Part shown: positions 50,939 through 59,202 of the stretch, one piece after another
How the letters are laid out: each line of letters starts with the position of its first letter
Position numbering within the stretch: the first letter of the stretch is position 1
Program-made: the position numbers and the translations under genes
Assembly: GCF_001514145.1 (NCBI RefSeq)
Contig: NZ_KQ948661.1
Span: forward strand, 124,001 to 188,000
Reading direction: 5' to 3'
DNA: 64,000 nucleotides
Source of the DNA: Streptomyces canus
GTDB taxonomy: Bacteria; Actinomycetota; Actinomycetes; Streptomycetales; Streptomycetaceae
The notes under the pieces: model-generated
The model's input: the letters and a program-made list of their open reading frames with translations, nothing else
Database searches by the model: none
Told to the model about the DNA's origin: nothing

Positions 50939-51966
50939 GCACCGTCGGCGCACCGACCTTCGCCCTCGTCACCGGCGCACAGGTCCAACAGGCCCTGCAC
51001 GGAAGGGAACCGGAGATCGCGGACCTCGTCGAGGCCGTGTACCGGCTGCACGGCGCGGGCGACTCGGTGAACCCTCCGTCGTACTTCCTGCGGTTCCCGG
51101 ACCGCCCGTCGTCACGGATCATCGCGCTGCCCGCGTCGCTGGGCGGACCGCTGAGGGTGGACGGCCTGAAGTGGGTCTCCAGTTTCCCGGAGAACATCAA
51201 GTCCGGGCTGCCGCGCGCGTCGGCCGTGCTGATCCTCAACGACCCGGAGACCGGCTACCCGTTCGCCTGTCTGGAGAGCTCGGTCATCAGCGCCACGCGT
51301 ACGGCGTCGTCGGCGGCGCTGGCGGCCGGGAAGCTGAGCGCGGGCCGGAGCCGCCCCACCCGGGTGGGCTTCATCGGCACCGGGCTGATCGCCCGCTACA
51401 TCCACACCCATCTCACCGCCACCGGCTGGGAGTTCGAGGAGACGGGCGTGCACGACCTGTCCGCCGAGAGCGCCGCCGGGTTCCGCGGCTATCTGGAGCG
51501 GTCCGGCGCACCGGGGAAGGCCGTCGTGCACGACACGGCCGAATCCCTCATCCGCTCCAGCGACCTGGTCGTGTTCGCCACCGTCGCCGGCACACCGCAC
51601 GTCCACGATCCGTCGTGGTTCGGCCATCACCCCCTGGTCCTGCATGTCTCCCTGCGCGATCTCGACCCGGAGATCCTGCTCGCGTCGGCCAACTTCGTCG
51701 ACGACGTCGAGCACTGCCTCAAGGCCGAGACCTCCCCGCATCTGGCCGAACGGCTCACGGGGAGCAGGGACTTCATCGACGGCACGCTCGACGACGTGCT
51801 GACCGGACGGGTGACCGTCCCGACGGACCGGACGGTGGTGTTCTCCCCCTTCGGCCTGGGGGTGCTCGACCTCGCCGTCGGCCGGTTCGTCCACGACGAA
51901 CTGGCCCGGCGCGGCGAACTGCACGTCGTCGACGGGTTCTTCAACGAGCTGCGCCGGTACGGCTGA
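50935..51966 (+). CDS. sbnB: SbnB-like N-(2-amino-2-carboxyethyl)-L-glutamate dehydrogenase
   Basis: The 343-residue enzyme belongs to the ornithine-cyclodeaminase/mu-crystallin fold: LKWVSSFPENIKSGLPRASA (substrate-binding Lys and Arg), ISATRTASSAALAAGKL and the Rossmann motif VGFIGTGLIARYIH. It matches SbnB, which oxidatively cleaves N-(2-amino-2-carboxyethyl)-glutamate to L-2,3-diaminopropionate and 2-oxoglutarate. It is partnered with the SbnA-like gene immediately downstream. The released 2-oxoglutarate could also serve the adjacent TauD oxygenase. Confidence 0.92.
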   Translation: MSTVGAPTFALVTGAQVQQALHGREPEIADLVEAVYRLHGAGDSVNPPSYFLRFPDRPSSRIIALPASLGGPLRVDGLKWVSSFPENIKSGLPRASAVLILNDPETGYPFACLESSVISATRTASSAALAAGKLSAGRSRPTRVGFIGTGLIARYIHTHLTATGWEFEETGVHDLSAESAAGFRGYLERSGAPGKAVVHDTAESLIRSSDLVVFATVAGTPHVHDPSWFGHHPLVLHVSLRDLDPEILLASANFVDDVEHCLKAETSPHLAERLTGSRDFIDGTLDDVLTGRVTVPTDRTVVFSPFGLGVLDLAVGRFVHDELARRGELHVVDGFFNELRRYG

Positions 51967-51997
51967 ACCACCGGTGGCGCATGAGGAGGGGGGCGTC

Positions 51998-52981
51998 ATG
52001 CCCGTCATATCCGATCCTTCGGAGTACAACGAGTCCGACCTCTACGTCGACCTGCGGGCGGCGCTGGAGCTTCCGCTGTTCCTGAAGTGCGAGGGCTTCA
52101 ACTTCGCCGGGTCCATCAAGCTGAAGGCGGCGCGCGAGATGGTGAACGCCGCCGAGCGCGACGGCACCCTGCGGCCCGGGTCGGTGCTGGTCGAGTCGTC
52201 GTCGGGGAACCTGGGGGTGGCCCTGAGCGTGATCGCGGCGAGCCGGGGTTACCGGTTCCTGTGCGTGACCGACTCACGGTGCAACCTGGTGACGATCCGG
52301 CTGATGGAGGCACTCGGCACCCGGGTGCACGTGGTCAGGGAGCCGGACCTGCACGACGGCTATCTGGGCGCCCGGCTCGCCTACGTGCGGGCGCTGTGCG
52401 CCTCGGACGAGCGGTACGTGTGGCTCAACCAGTACAGCAACGAGGGGAACTGGCGGGCGCACTACCGCACCACCGCGCCGGACATCGCGCGCCGCTTCCC
52501 CGACCTGGACGTCCTGTTCGTCGGGGCCGGCACCACAGGGACCCTGATGGGCTGCGCCCGCTGGTTCTGGCAATGGCGGCGCCCGGTGCGGATCGTCGCC
52601 GTCGACAGCGTCGGGTCGATCACCTTCGGCGGGCCGCCCGGCGTGCGGATGATCCCGGGGCTCGGTACCAGTGTGCCGCCGCAGCTGCTCGACAAGTCGT
52701 ACATCGACGACGTGGTGCTCGTCGAGGAACCGGACACCCTCCAGGTCTGCCGCCGGCTGGCCGCCCGGGGTTTCCTGTTCGGCGGCTCCACCGGCACGGT
52801 CGTCAGCGGCGCCGACCAGTGGCTGTCCGCGCATGGCCGCCGCGGGCTCACCGCGGTCGCCATCGCGCCGGACCTCGGCGAACGCTACCTCGACACGGTG
52901 TACCGACCCGGCTGGCCGCACGGCCTGCCCGAAGCGGACCCGGTCCACCACACAGCGGAGGCGATGGCCCACCTCGCCTGA
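51998..52981 (+). CDS. sbnA: SbnA-like N-(2-amino-2-carboxyethyl)-L-glutamate synthase
   Basis: The 327-residue PLP enzyme of the cysteine-synthase fold has GFNFAGSIKLKAA (PLP Lys41), ESSSGNLGVALSVIA (substrate loop), VGAGTTGTLMGCARW (phosphate clamp) and FLFGGSTGTVVSG. It condenses O-phosphoserine with glutamate to give the substrate of SbnB, so the two together make L-2,3-diaminopropionate. The ATG at 51998 follows GAGGAGGGGGG. An ATG 24 bases upstream lacks a ribosome site. It is the last gene of the tight biosynthetic block, 31 bp after SbnB. Confidence 0.92.
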   Translation: MPVISDPSEYNESDLYVDLRAALELPLFLKCEGFNFAGSIKLKAAREMVNAAERDGTLRPGSVLVESSSGNLGVALSVIAASRGYRFLCVTDSRCNLVTIRLMEALGTRVHVVREPDLHDGYLGARLAYVRALCASDERYVWLNQYSNEGNWRAHYRTTAPDIARRFPDLDVLFVGAGTTGTLMGCARWFWQWRRPVRIVAVDSVGSITFGGPPGVRMIPGLGTSVPPQLLDKSYIDDVVLVEEPDTLQVCRRLAARGFLFGGSTGTVVSGADQWLSAHGRRGLTAVAIAPDLGERYLDTVYRPGWPHGLPEADPVHHTAEAMAHLA

Positions 52982-53029
52982 CCCCCTCCGACCCCGGCAC
53001 CCGGCCCGCACACCCGCGGCGACCGGGTG

Positions 53030-53610
53030 CCGCGCCGACCCCACGAGCGGCCGGGCACGTGCCGTATCGGCGAGGTTCCAGTACACCCGCCTGCGGCGAC
53101 CAGAGGCGACCCCACAACACACCCGCAACACCCCGACTGCCTGACCAAGAGACGCAGGCACCCAGCGGCGACCACAGCCATACCGACGAGGAACCCCTAC
53201 ACCCGCCTCCAGCAACCAGAGGCGACCCCACAACACACCCGCAACACCCCGACTGCCTGACCGAGAGACGCAGGCACCCAGCGGCGACCACAGCCATACC
53301 GACGAGGAACCCCTACACCCGCCTGCGGAAGCCGGAGGCGACCCCACAAGGCACCCGCAGCGCCCCGAACACCCGGCCCCGCAACCGCAAGGCGCACGCC
53401 ACCCCCGCGGCGACCGCTGCCCCACCGGCGAGGTACCGCTGCACACACTCCCGCGGCAGCCAGAGGCGGCCTCGCAACACGCCCAAGCACCCGAGCGCCC
53501 GGCCCGGCACCCGCGAGACGCCCAGCACCCCGCAGCGACCCGCTGTCGTACCGGCGAGGTCCCGCCACACACGCCCACGGCGACCAGAGGCACACCCGCA
53601 GCACCCCCGT
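53030..53610. repeat. tandem intergenic repeat array, 116-126 bp period, about five copies
   Basis: Units begin with TACACCCGCCT at 53082, 53198 and 53314; diverged units begin near 53440 and 53565, and a partial one precedes 53082. Units 1 and 2 are both 116 bp and differ at only four positions. Each has a small hairpin TGCCTG/CAGGCA (53138-53160, again at 53254-53276) and a CGACGAGG or CGGCGAGG core. The period 116 is not a multiple of three, so open frames crossing it are not conserved as protein. It fills most of the 678-bp gap between the SbnA-like gene and the AidB-like gene, where no gene is seen. Confidence 0.9.
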
Positions 53611-53659
53611 GCCGTGTCCGTGAGGTGACCGGTGGGGTACCCCGGGGTACGTTCGCAGA

Positions 53660-55294
53660 ATGGCAGGCAGTACGCACACCGTGACGAACCAGCCCCCACC
53701 GCTGATCGGCTACGACGTCTACAGCGCCGACCTCGCGCTGCGAGCGGCCGTGGAACGGCATCTCGACCCGGACCTGCTCGACGAGGTTCACAGTGAGCTG
53801 GCGGCGCTCGGCCGGGCCTGCGGTTCGGCGCAGGTGCAGGAGTGGGGCCTGCAGGCCAACGAGAACCCGCCCCGGCTGCGCACCCACGACCGGCACGGCC
53901 ACCGCATCGACGAGGTGGAGTTCCATCCGGCCTGGCACCGCGTGCTCGGCAAGGGCGTCTCGGCGGGCCTGACCGCCGCCTGGGTCCGCCCCGGGGGCCA
54001 CGTACGGCGAGCGGCGGCCTTCCTCCTGTGGACGCAGGTCGACGCGGGCAACTGCTGTCCGCTGTCCATGACCCACGCCGCGGTCCCCGCCCTGCGCACC
54101 GACCCCGACCTGGCCGCCGAGTGGGAGCCCCGCCTCACGTCCATGGTCTACGACCGCGAGCTGCGGCCCGCCCACCTCAAGGCGGGGGCGCTGTTCGGGA
54201 TGGGCATGACGGAGAAGCAGGGCGGCAGCGACGTCCGGGCGAACACCACGTCCGCACGGCCCCTGCCCGACGGCGAGACCTACGAGCTGACCGGACACAA
54301 GTGGTTCTGCTCCGCGCCCATGTCGGACGGCTTCCTGGTCCTCGCCCAGGCCCCGGGTGGGCTCACCTGCTTCCTCGTGCCGCGCGTCCTGGAGGACGGC
54401 ACCCGCAACACGTTTCTCCTCCAGCGCCTCAAGGACAAGCTCGGCAACCGCTCCAACGCCTCCGGCGAGGTCGAGTTCGACCGGACGTGGGCCCGCCGGG
54501 TGGGCGACGAGGGGCGCGGGGTCCGCACCATCATCGAGATGGTCGCCGCGACCCGGCTCGACTGTGTGCTGGGCTCGGCGGGCCTGATGCGCCAGGCCGT
54601 CGCCCAGGCGATCCACCACTGCACCCACCGCGAGGCCTTCGGCGGCAAGCTCGTCGACAAGCCGCTGATGCGCAACGTCCTGGCCGACCTGGCCCTGGAG
54701 TCCGAGGCGGCGACCACCCTCGCCCTGCGACTGGCGGCCGCCTACGACCAGGGCGACGAGCAGGAACGGGCCTTCCTCAGGATCGCGGTACCTGCGGCCA
54801 AGTACTGGATCACCAAGCGCTGCACCCCGCTGACGGTGGAGGCCGCCGAATGCCTGGGCGGCAACGGCTACGTGGAGGAGTCGGGCCTGCCCCGCCTGGT
54901 CCGCGAATCACCGCTGAACTCCATCTGGGAGGGTGCGGGCAACGTCCAGGCCCTGGACGTCCTGAGAGTTCTCCGGCGGGAACCCCAGGCCCTGAACGCC
55001 TACCTCCTGGAGATCGGCCGGACCCGGGGCGCCGATCACCGGCTGGACGCGGCGACGAAGAGCCTCTTCACCGAACTGGCCGATCTGGAGGGCGTCGAGG
55101 GCCGGGCCCGGCACCTGACGGAACGGCTCGCGCTCGTCCTGCAGGGCTCCCTGCTCGTCCGTCACGCCCCCGCGGAGGTGGCCGACGCGTTCTGCGCGTC
55201 CCGCCTGGGCGGCGACGCGGGATCGGCCTTCGGCACATTGCCCTCGACCCTGGACCTGGCGTCGGTGGTGGATCGGGCCCGTCCGGTGCACTGA
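53660..55294 (+). CDS. AidB-like acyl-CoA dehydrogenase family protein
   Basis: The 544-residue FAD-binding protein contains GMGMTEKQGGSDVRANTT, the hallmark of the AidB/isovaleryl-CoA dehydrogenase-like branch. Acyl-CoA dehydrogenase signatures ELTGHKWFCSAPMSDGFLVLA and AECLGGNGYVEESGLPRLVRE are also present. AidB proteins are linked to alkylation damage and bind DNA, with weak dehydrogenase activity. It follows the repeat array and ends before a strong terminator, so it is probably its own transcription unit rather than part of the polymer operon. Confidence 0.88.
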   Translation: MAGSTHTVTNQPPPLIGYDVYSADLALRAAVERHLDPDLLDEVHSELAALGRACGSAQVQEWGLQANENPPRLRTHDRHGHRIDEVEFHPAWHRVLGKGVSAGLTAAWVRPGGHVRRAAAFLLWTQVDAGNCCPLSMTHAAVPALRTDPDLAAEWEPRLTSMVYDRELRPAHLKAGALFGMGMTEKQGGSDVRANTTSARPLPDGETYELTGHKWFCSAPMSDGFLVLAQAPGGLTCFLVPRVLEDGTRNTFLLQRLKDKLGNRSNASGEVEFDRTWARRVGDEGRGVRTIIEMVAATRLDCVLGSAGLMRQAVAQAIHHCTHREAFGGKLVDKPLMRNVLADLALESEAATTLALRLAAAYDQGDEQERAFLRIAVPAAKYWITKRCTPLTVEAAECLGGNGYVEESGLPRLVRESPLNSIWEGAGNVQALDVLRVLRREPQALNAYLLEIGRTRGADHRLDAATKSLFTELADLEGVEGRARHLTERLALVLQGSLLVRHAPAEVADAFCASRLGGDAGSAFGTLPSTLDLASVVDRARPVH

Positions 55295-55308
55295 CCGTTC
55301 ACCAGTTG

Positions 55309-55348
55309 AACGGGGGTGGTGCTGCGCCGACACGGCACCACCCCCGTT
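55309..55348 (+). terminator. strong hairpin terminator after the AidB-like gene
   Basis: Perfect 14-base arms (55309-55322, beginning AACGGGGGTG, and 55335-55348, ending CCCCCGTT) flank a 12-base loop, starting 15 bases after the stop codon. It separates the AidB-like gene from the GAF regulator. Confidence 0.85.
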
Positions 55349-55537
55349 GCGGCCCTCGGAGGCCGGAGAACGCCGCTGCGAGACGGCGTTCGCCCAAGTT
55401 TCAAACAAGCCGGAGCCCACCACCAGGGTTGCAGGGGGTTGCAACTTCCTGGCGTCTGTGGGCGGACTGTGTGCCTGCCAGAGATACGACCGGCACTATG
55501 AGACGGACAGTCAATGGACCCGGGACCGGGAGGACCA

Positions 55538-56827
55538 GTGCCGCTCTCGCCGACGCATGTGACCCACCTGGCCGGCGTGGACACGGCACGTGCGGCGCGG
55601 GTACTGAACGACATCCGATCGGCCACCCTGTCCGGCCGGCCCGCGCCCATCGCTCCGCGCCCCGTGATCGAGGAGTCCTGGACCCGGATGCTGCGCGGCG
55701 GCGTCGACCCGGACCACGACTTCCGGTCAGGGCTGCTGGCACCCGAGGAGGTGCAGCGGCGCCGGGAGAGCACCCCGCTCCGGCACGTCCTGCCGGTCCT
55801 GCGGGAGGGGCTGCTGTCGGTCGCGGACGTCGCCCACCACATCATGGTGGTCGCCGACGAGGACGGCCGGGTGCTGTGGCGGGAGGGCAGCTCCCCCGTG
55901 CTGCGCAAGGCCGACGGCACCGGCTTCGAACTCGGCGCGGACTGGCGGGAGGACGTCGTCGGCACGAACGGCATCGGCACCCCGGTGGTGGTGCGCCGCC
56001 CCGTCCAGGTCTTCGCCTCCGAGCACTTCGTCCGCTCCCAGACCTCGTGGACCTGCACCGGCGCCCCGATCAAGGACCCGCGGGACGGCCGGCTGATCGG
56101 CGTCGTCGACGTGAGCGGGCCGCTGGACACCATGCACCCGGCGACGCTCGCCTGGGTCGACTCGGTGGCCAAGCTCGCCGAGTCACGGCTGCGCGAGCTG
56201 CATCTGACCACGCTGGAGCGACTGCGGGCCGTGGCGGCGCCGGTGCTCGCCCGGCTCAGCGGCCGGGCCCTGGTGGTGGACCGGGACGGCTGGACGGCGG
56301 CCGTGACCGGAATGCCGTACACGAACCGGATCGCGCTGCCCAAGTCCCTCTCGCCGGGCCGCCGGTGGCTGCCGGCCCTCGGTCTGTGCGCGCTGGAGCC
56401 GCTGGCCGGCGGCTGGTTGATCCGCGCTGCCGACGAACCGGAGCCGCAGGGCGTCACCCGGATCGTGCTCGACCTCGCGCAGCCGCGCCGCTGGACGGTC
56501 ACGGTGTCGGGCGGCGCGGGTACCTGGAGTCACGAACTGAGCCCCCGGCACGCCGAATTGCTCTACCTGCTGGCCCTGCACCGCTCGGGCCGCAGTGCGG
56601 CGGGCCTGGCCGACGACATGTTCGGCGATCCGGGCCGTACGGTGACCGTGCGCGCGGAGATGTCCCGGGTACGGCGCTATCTCGGGGCGTTTCTGGAACA
56701 TCGGCCGTATCGTTTCTGCGAGGACGCCGAGGTCGAGGTGCTGCTGCCGGGCCGTCCGAGCGACCTGCTGCCCCACTCGACCGCCCCCGCCGTGCTCGGG
56801 GCCCGGACTGACGCCGAGACCGAGTGA
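55538..56827 (+). CDS. GAF-domain transcriptional regulator
   Basis: The protein is 429 residues from the GTG that follows GGGAGG; an ATG eight codons earlier is possible but has no ribosome site. Residues 80-220 form a GAF sensor domain of the NtrC-activator/AcoR-like type, with ADEDGRVLWREGS, VVGTNGIGTPVVVRRPVQVFASEHF and WTCTGAPI. The AAA+ domain of sigma-54 activators is absent. The C-terminal SPRHAELLYLLALHRSGRSAAGLADDMFGD resembles a winged-helix DNA-binding domain (VRAEMSRVRRYLG). Many Streptomyces genes of this architecture sit beside oxidoreductase genes. It may control the AidB-like gene or the polymer locus. Confidence 0.8.
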   Translation: MPLSPTHVTHLAGVDTARAARVLNDIRSATLSGRPAPIAPRPVIEESWTRMLRGGVDPDHDFRSGLLAPEEVQRRRESTPLRHVLPVLREGLLSVADVAHHIMVVADEDGRVLWREGSSPVLRKADGTGFELGADWREDVVGTNGIGTPVVVRRPVQVFASEHFVRSQTSWTCTGAPIKDPRDGRLIGVVDVSGPLDTMHPATLAWVDSVAKLAESRLRELHLTTLERLRAVAAPVLARLSGRALVVDRDGWTAAVTGMPYTNRIALPKSLSPGRRWLPALGLCALEPLAGGWLIRAADEPEPQGVTRIVLDLAQPRRWTVTVSGGAGTWSHELSPRHAELLYLLALHRSGRSAAGLADDMFGDPGRTVTVRAEMSRVRRYLGAFLEHRPYRFCEDAEVEVLLPGRPSDLLPHSTAPAVLGARTDAETE

Positions 56828-56980
56828 AAACCCTCGATCTGGGCGCATCTTCCGCATAATTGCACGGTCTTCGCCCCCGGCGGCGCTCTACTGCCGTAGC
56901 ATCCCCTACGGGCCACCCCACCTGCTCCTCGGTCAACGTACGGATCATCAGGCGCAGTTGGCCCGCCTCGGGAGGACGGT

Positions 56981-58276
56981 ATGAAGCAACGTGGCAGACA
57001 CCGCAGGCGCAAGCGGGGCCAAGCGCTGCGCGCCTTCCTGGCCGGGACCGCCCTCGCACTGACCGCCGCCGCCACCATGATCAGTGCCTCCCAGGCCACG
57101 GTCGCCGCCAATCCCGGGCCACTGAAGCCGCTCACCTCGGCCGCCGAGACCGACCCGCTGCGCCTGACGGAATCCCGGATACCGCAGGGCGACCTCGACC
57201 GGCTCTCCTCCGCGATGGGGCATCCGGCCGGCGTCTCCGCCGTCCTCGGCTCCGCCGACCGGAGCCTGCGCGACGCGATCGACTGCACGGCCGGCGAGCG
57301 CAGTGCGCTGCCCGTGGCCCCGGAGGCCACCGCCGCGTACTGCTGGGACACCGCCGACACCCGCTCCTGGCGGGCCGGGGCGGTCACCACCTCCGGAGAC
57401 GCCGACGACGACGGCCTGTGGGGCGCCCACCGCGTGATCCTCTCCGCGTGGAGCCGCACCGGCACCGCCGCGCACGACGGGGGCCTGGCCCGGGTCGCGT
57501 TCGTCGACGCGGACGACCTGAACCGGCCCACCTACTCCTGGGTCCTCCTCGCCGTCCCGGTCGACGGCGGGCGCGACTACCGCGGCCTCGTCTCCCAGGT
57601 GTCCGGCATGGTCTGGTACCAGAACAAGCTGCTGGTCACCGCGAGCGGCGACGACGGCGACGCGCTGTACGTCTACGACATGAACCGCGTCCAGCGGGCC
57701 ACCGTCGACAGCGACGCGGTCGGCAAGGTACGCGGCGGCTGGTCGGCGCACGGCGCCCAGTGGGTCCTGCCCGCGGTCGCCTCCTACCGCCCGACCGCCG
57801 GCACGAACGCCGCCCGCCCCGACTACCTCTCCCTGGACCGCAGCACCGCCCCGGACAGCCTGGTCGCGAGCGAGTGGGTCTCCGGGGACGGCGACGCCGG
57901 TACCCGGGTCTGGCGCTACGACTTCAGCACCTCCCCCGCCCGCTCCGGCCTCCTGGCCACCGACACCGGCGGCTCCGCGCGCGTGGCCGAGGCGTACGTC
58001 ACCAAGGCGTCCGGCTCCGGCCCCGTCCTGTCGTACGACTCCCAGTGGTACCTGGGCCGCGCGGCGCACACCGAGGGCGACCACGGCACCCTGTGGCGCC
58101 AGAACCCGAAGGACCCCGCGAAGGCCGCCCGCTGCGGCACGGACGAGACCCGCAACTGCTGGAGCGGGGAGTCGGAGTCCCTGTCGTACTGGGAACAGAC
58201 GGGCGATGTGTGGTCCCAGTCGGGCCGGGTCCTGTTCGCACTGCCGCTGGCCTCGATCGACAGATCTCTGGGATAG
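56981..58276 (+). CDS. secreted protein of unknown function
   Basis: The 431-residue protein has a strongly basic n-region (GRHRRRKRGQALR), hydrophobic core AFLAGTALALTAAATMISAS and cleavage near ATVA, with GGGAGG before the ATG. The mature part contains beta-propeller-like blocks (SQVSGMVWYQNKLLVTASGDD, ALYVYDMNRV) and a few Cys. It has no enzymatic motif I recognise. It shows weak resemblance in style, but not clear homology, to the secreted protein at 1165. Confidence 0.72.
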   Translation: MKQRGRHRRRKRGQALRAFLAGTALALTAAATMISASQATVAANPGPLKPLTSAAETDPLRLTESRIPQGDLDRLSSAMGHPAGVSAVLGSADRSLRDAIDCTAGERSALPVAPEATAAYCWDTADTRSWRAGAVTTSGDADDDGLWGAHRVILSAWSRTGTAAHDGGLARVAFVDADDLNRPTYSWVLLAVPVDGGRDYRGLVSQVSGMVWYQNKLLVTASGDDGDALYVYDMNRVQRATVDSDAVGKVRGGWSAHGAQWVLPAVASYRPTAGTNAARPDYLSLDRSTAPDSLVASEWVSGDGDAGTRVWRYDFSTSPARSGLLATDTGGSARVAEAYVTKASGSGPVLSYDSQWYLGRAAHTEGDHGTLWRQNPKDPAKAARCGTDETRNCWSGESESLSYWEQTGDVWSQSGRVLFALPLASIDRSLG

Positions 58277-58293
58277 ATGATTCCCTGACCGGC

Positions 58294-58866
58294 ATGCCGA
58301 ACATCGCCGTGACCACGTGGTCCCTGGAACAGACCGCTCCGACCGATCTCCTCCCGGCCGAACCCCCACAGGGCGACGTCCGCATCCGCCGCGCGGAAGT
58401 CCCCTCCCCCGAGTTCAGCCGCTACCTCTACGCCTCCGTGGGCGGCGACATCCTCTGGACCGACCGGCTCTCGTGGACGTACGCACAGTGGCGGGAGCAC
58501 CTGGAGCGCCCCGGCGTGGAGACCTGGGTGGCCTACGACCGCGGCACCCCGGCCGGCTACGCCGAACTCGGCCCGCAGGACGACGGCGTCGTGGAGATCT
58601 CGTACTTCGGCCTGATCCCGGCGTTCCGCGGCAGGCGGATCGGCGGCCACCTCCTCTCCTACGGCGCCGCCCGCGCCTGGGACCTCGCGGACCGCTGGCC
58701 GGGGCTGACCGACACCAAGCGGGTCTGGCTGCACACCTGCTCCAAGGACGGCGAGCACGCGATGGACAACTACCAGCGCCGTGGCTTCAAGCTCTTCGAC
58801 ACCAAGGTCGAGGAGGAGGCCGAGGCGCCCACACCTGGCCCCTGGCCCGGGGCCTACCCGGCCTGA
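58294..58866 (+). CDS. GNAT-family N-acetyltransferase
   Basis: The 190-residue protein has the acetyl-CoA-binding motif LIPAFRGRRIGGHLLSYGAA after strand VVEISYFG, and C-terminal NYQRRGFKLFDTKVEE, all diagnostic of the GNAT fold. The substrate is unknown. It lies 17 bp after the secreted protein on the same strand and is followed by a clear terminator. Confidence 0.88.
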   Translation: MPNIAVTTWSLEQTAPTDLLPAEPPQGDVRIRRAEVPSPEFSRYLYASVGGDILWTDRLSWTYAQWREHLERPGVETWVAYDRGTPAGYAELGPQDDGVVEISYFGLIPAFRGRRIGGHLLSYGAARAWDLADRWPGLTDTKRVWLHTCSKDGEHAMDNYQRRGFKLFDTKVEEEAEAPTPGPWPGAYPA

Positions 58867-58906
58867 CCTGCGGGAACAAGACTCCCCGCGATCTTTGTGA
58901 CCAACG

Positions 58907-58939
58907 ACACCCTGGTCTCACCTGTCGAGACCAGGGTGT
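58907..58939 (+). terminator. strong hairpin terminator before the sulfate operon
   Basis: Perfect 13-base arms (58907-58919 and 58927-58939, ending GGTCTC and starting GAGACC) with a 7-base loop lie 40 bases after the GNAT stop. Confidence 0.85.
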
Positions 58940-58993
58940 CCACATGGTGGATAAAGCTGGACTGTGTCCAGATCGCCGTGACACGCTTCCGTC

Positions 58994-59077
58994 ATGTCTG
59001 GAACTGGAATTGCCTTGGTGAGTCGGCGGCACGTCGACCTCGGCCGCATGTCCAGCGCCATCTGTCCGGTGCGCTGA
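58994..59077 (+). CDS. short leader peptide of the sulfate-assimilation operon
   Basis: A 27-codon open frame begins MSGTGIALVS, continues with the conserved RRHVDLGR and ends SSAICPVR. This RRHVDLxR...C pattern is the actinobacterial putative leader peptide found before sulfur and cysteine genes. It precedes the sulfite reductase by 125 bp. By analogy, slow translation of the single Cys codon near the end when cysteine is short would change downstream structure and raise expression. An 11-base direct repeat ACGCGCAGGTA (59129-59139 and 59155-59165) lies between leader and reductase, and there is no other gene in 58867-59202. Confidence 0.75.
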   Translation: MSGTGIALVSRRHVDLGRMSSAICPVR

Positions 59078-59202
59078 CGAGCCGCAGCGTCACCCGACAC
59101 ATCCTCTCGTTCTCCTCCCCGCGCAATGACGCGCAGGTACACCCATGCGCCCGTACGCGCAGGTAAGAGCCGCTTTCCGCCTGTCCCGAAGGACGTAGAA
59201 CC

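Noticed and set aside
53027..53260. Small open frames, both strands, within the 116-bp array
   Set aside because: The repeat length shifts the frame between copies, so the peptides are not conserved from unit to unit.
53030..53610. CRISPR array
   Set aside because: Units are over 100 bp, abut each other without unique spacers, and no cas genes are present.
43518..56827. Whole polymer locus as an integrated mobile element
   Set aside because: No integrase, transposase, tRNA or flanking direct repeats seen; only composition of one intergenic region hints at transfer.
56860..58866. Long alternative frame across the secreted-protein gene
   Set aside because: Only its last 190 codons (GNAT protein) are real; the earlier part is an out-of-frame shadow of the secreted protein.
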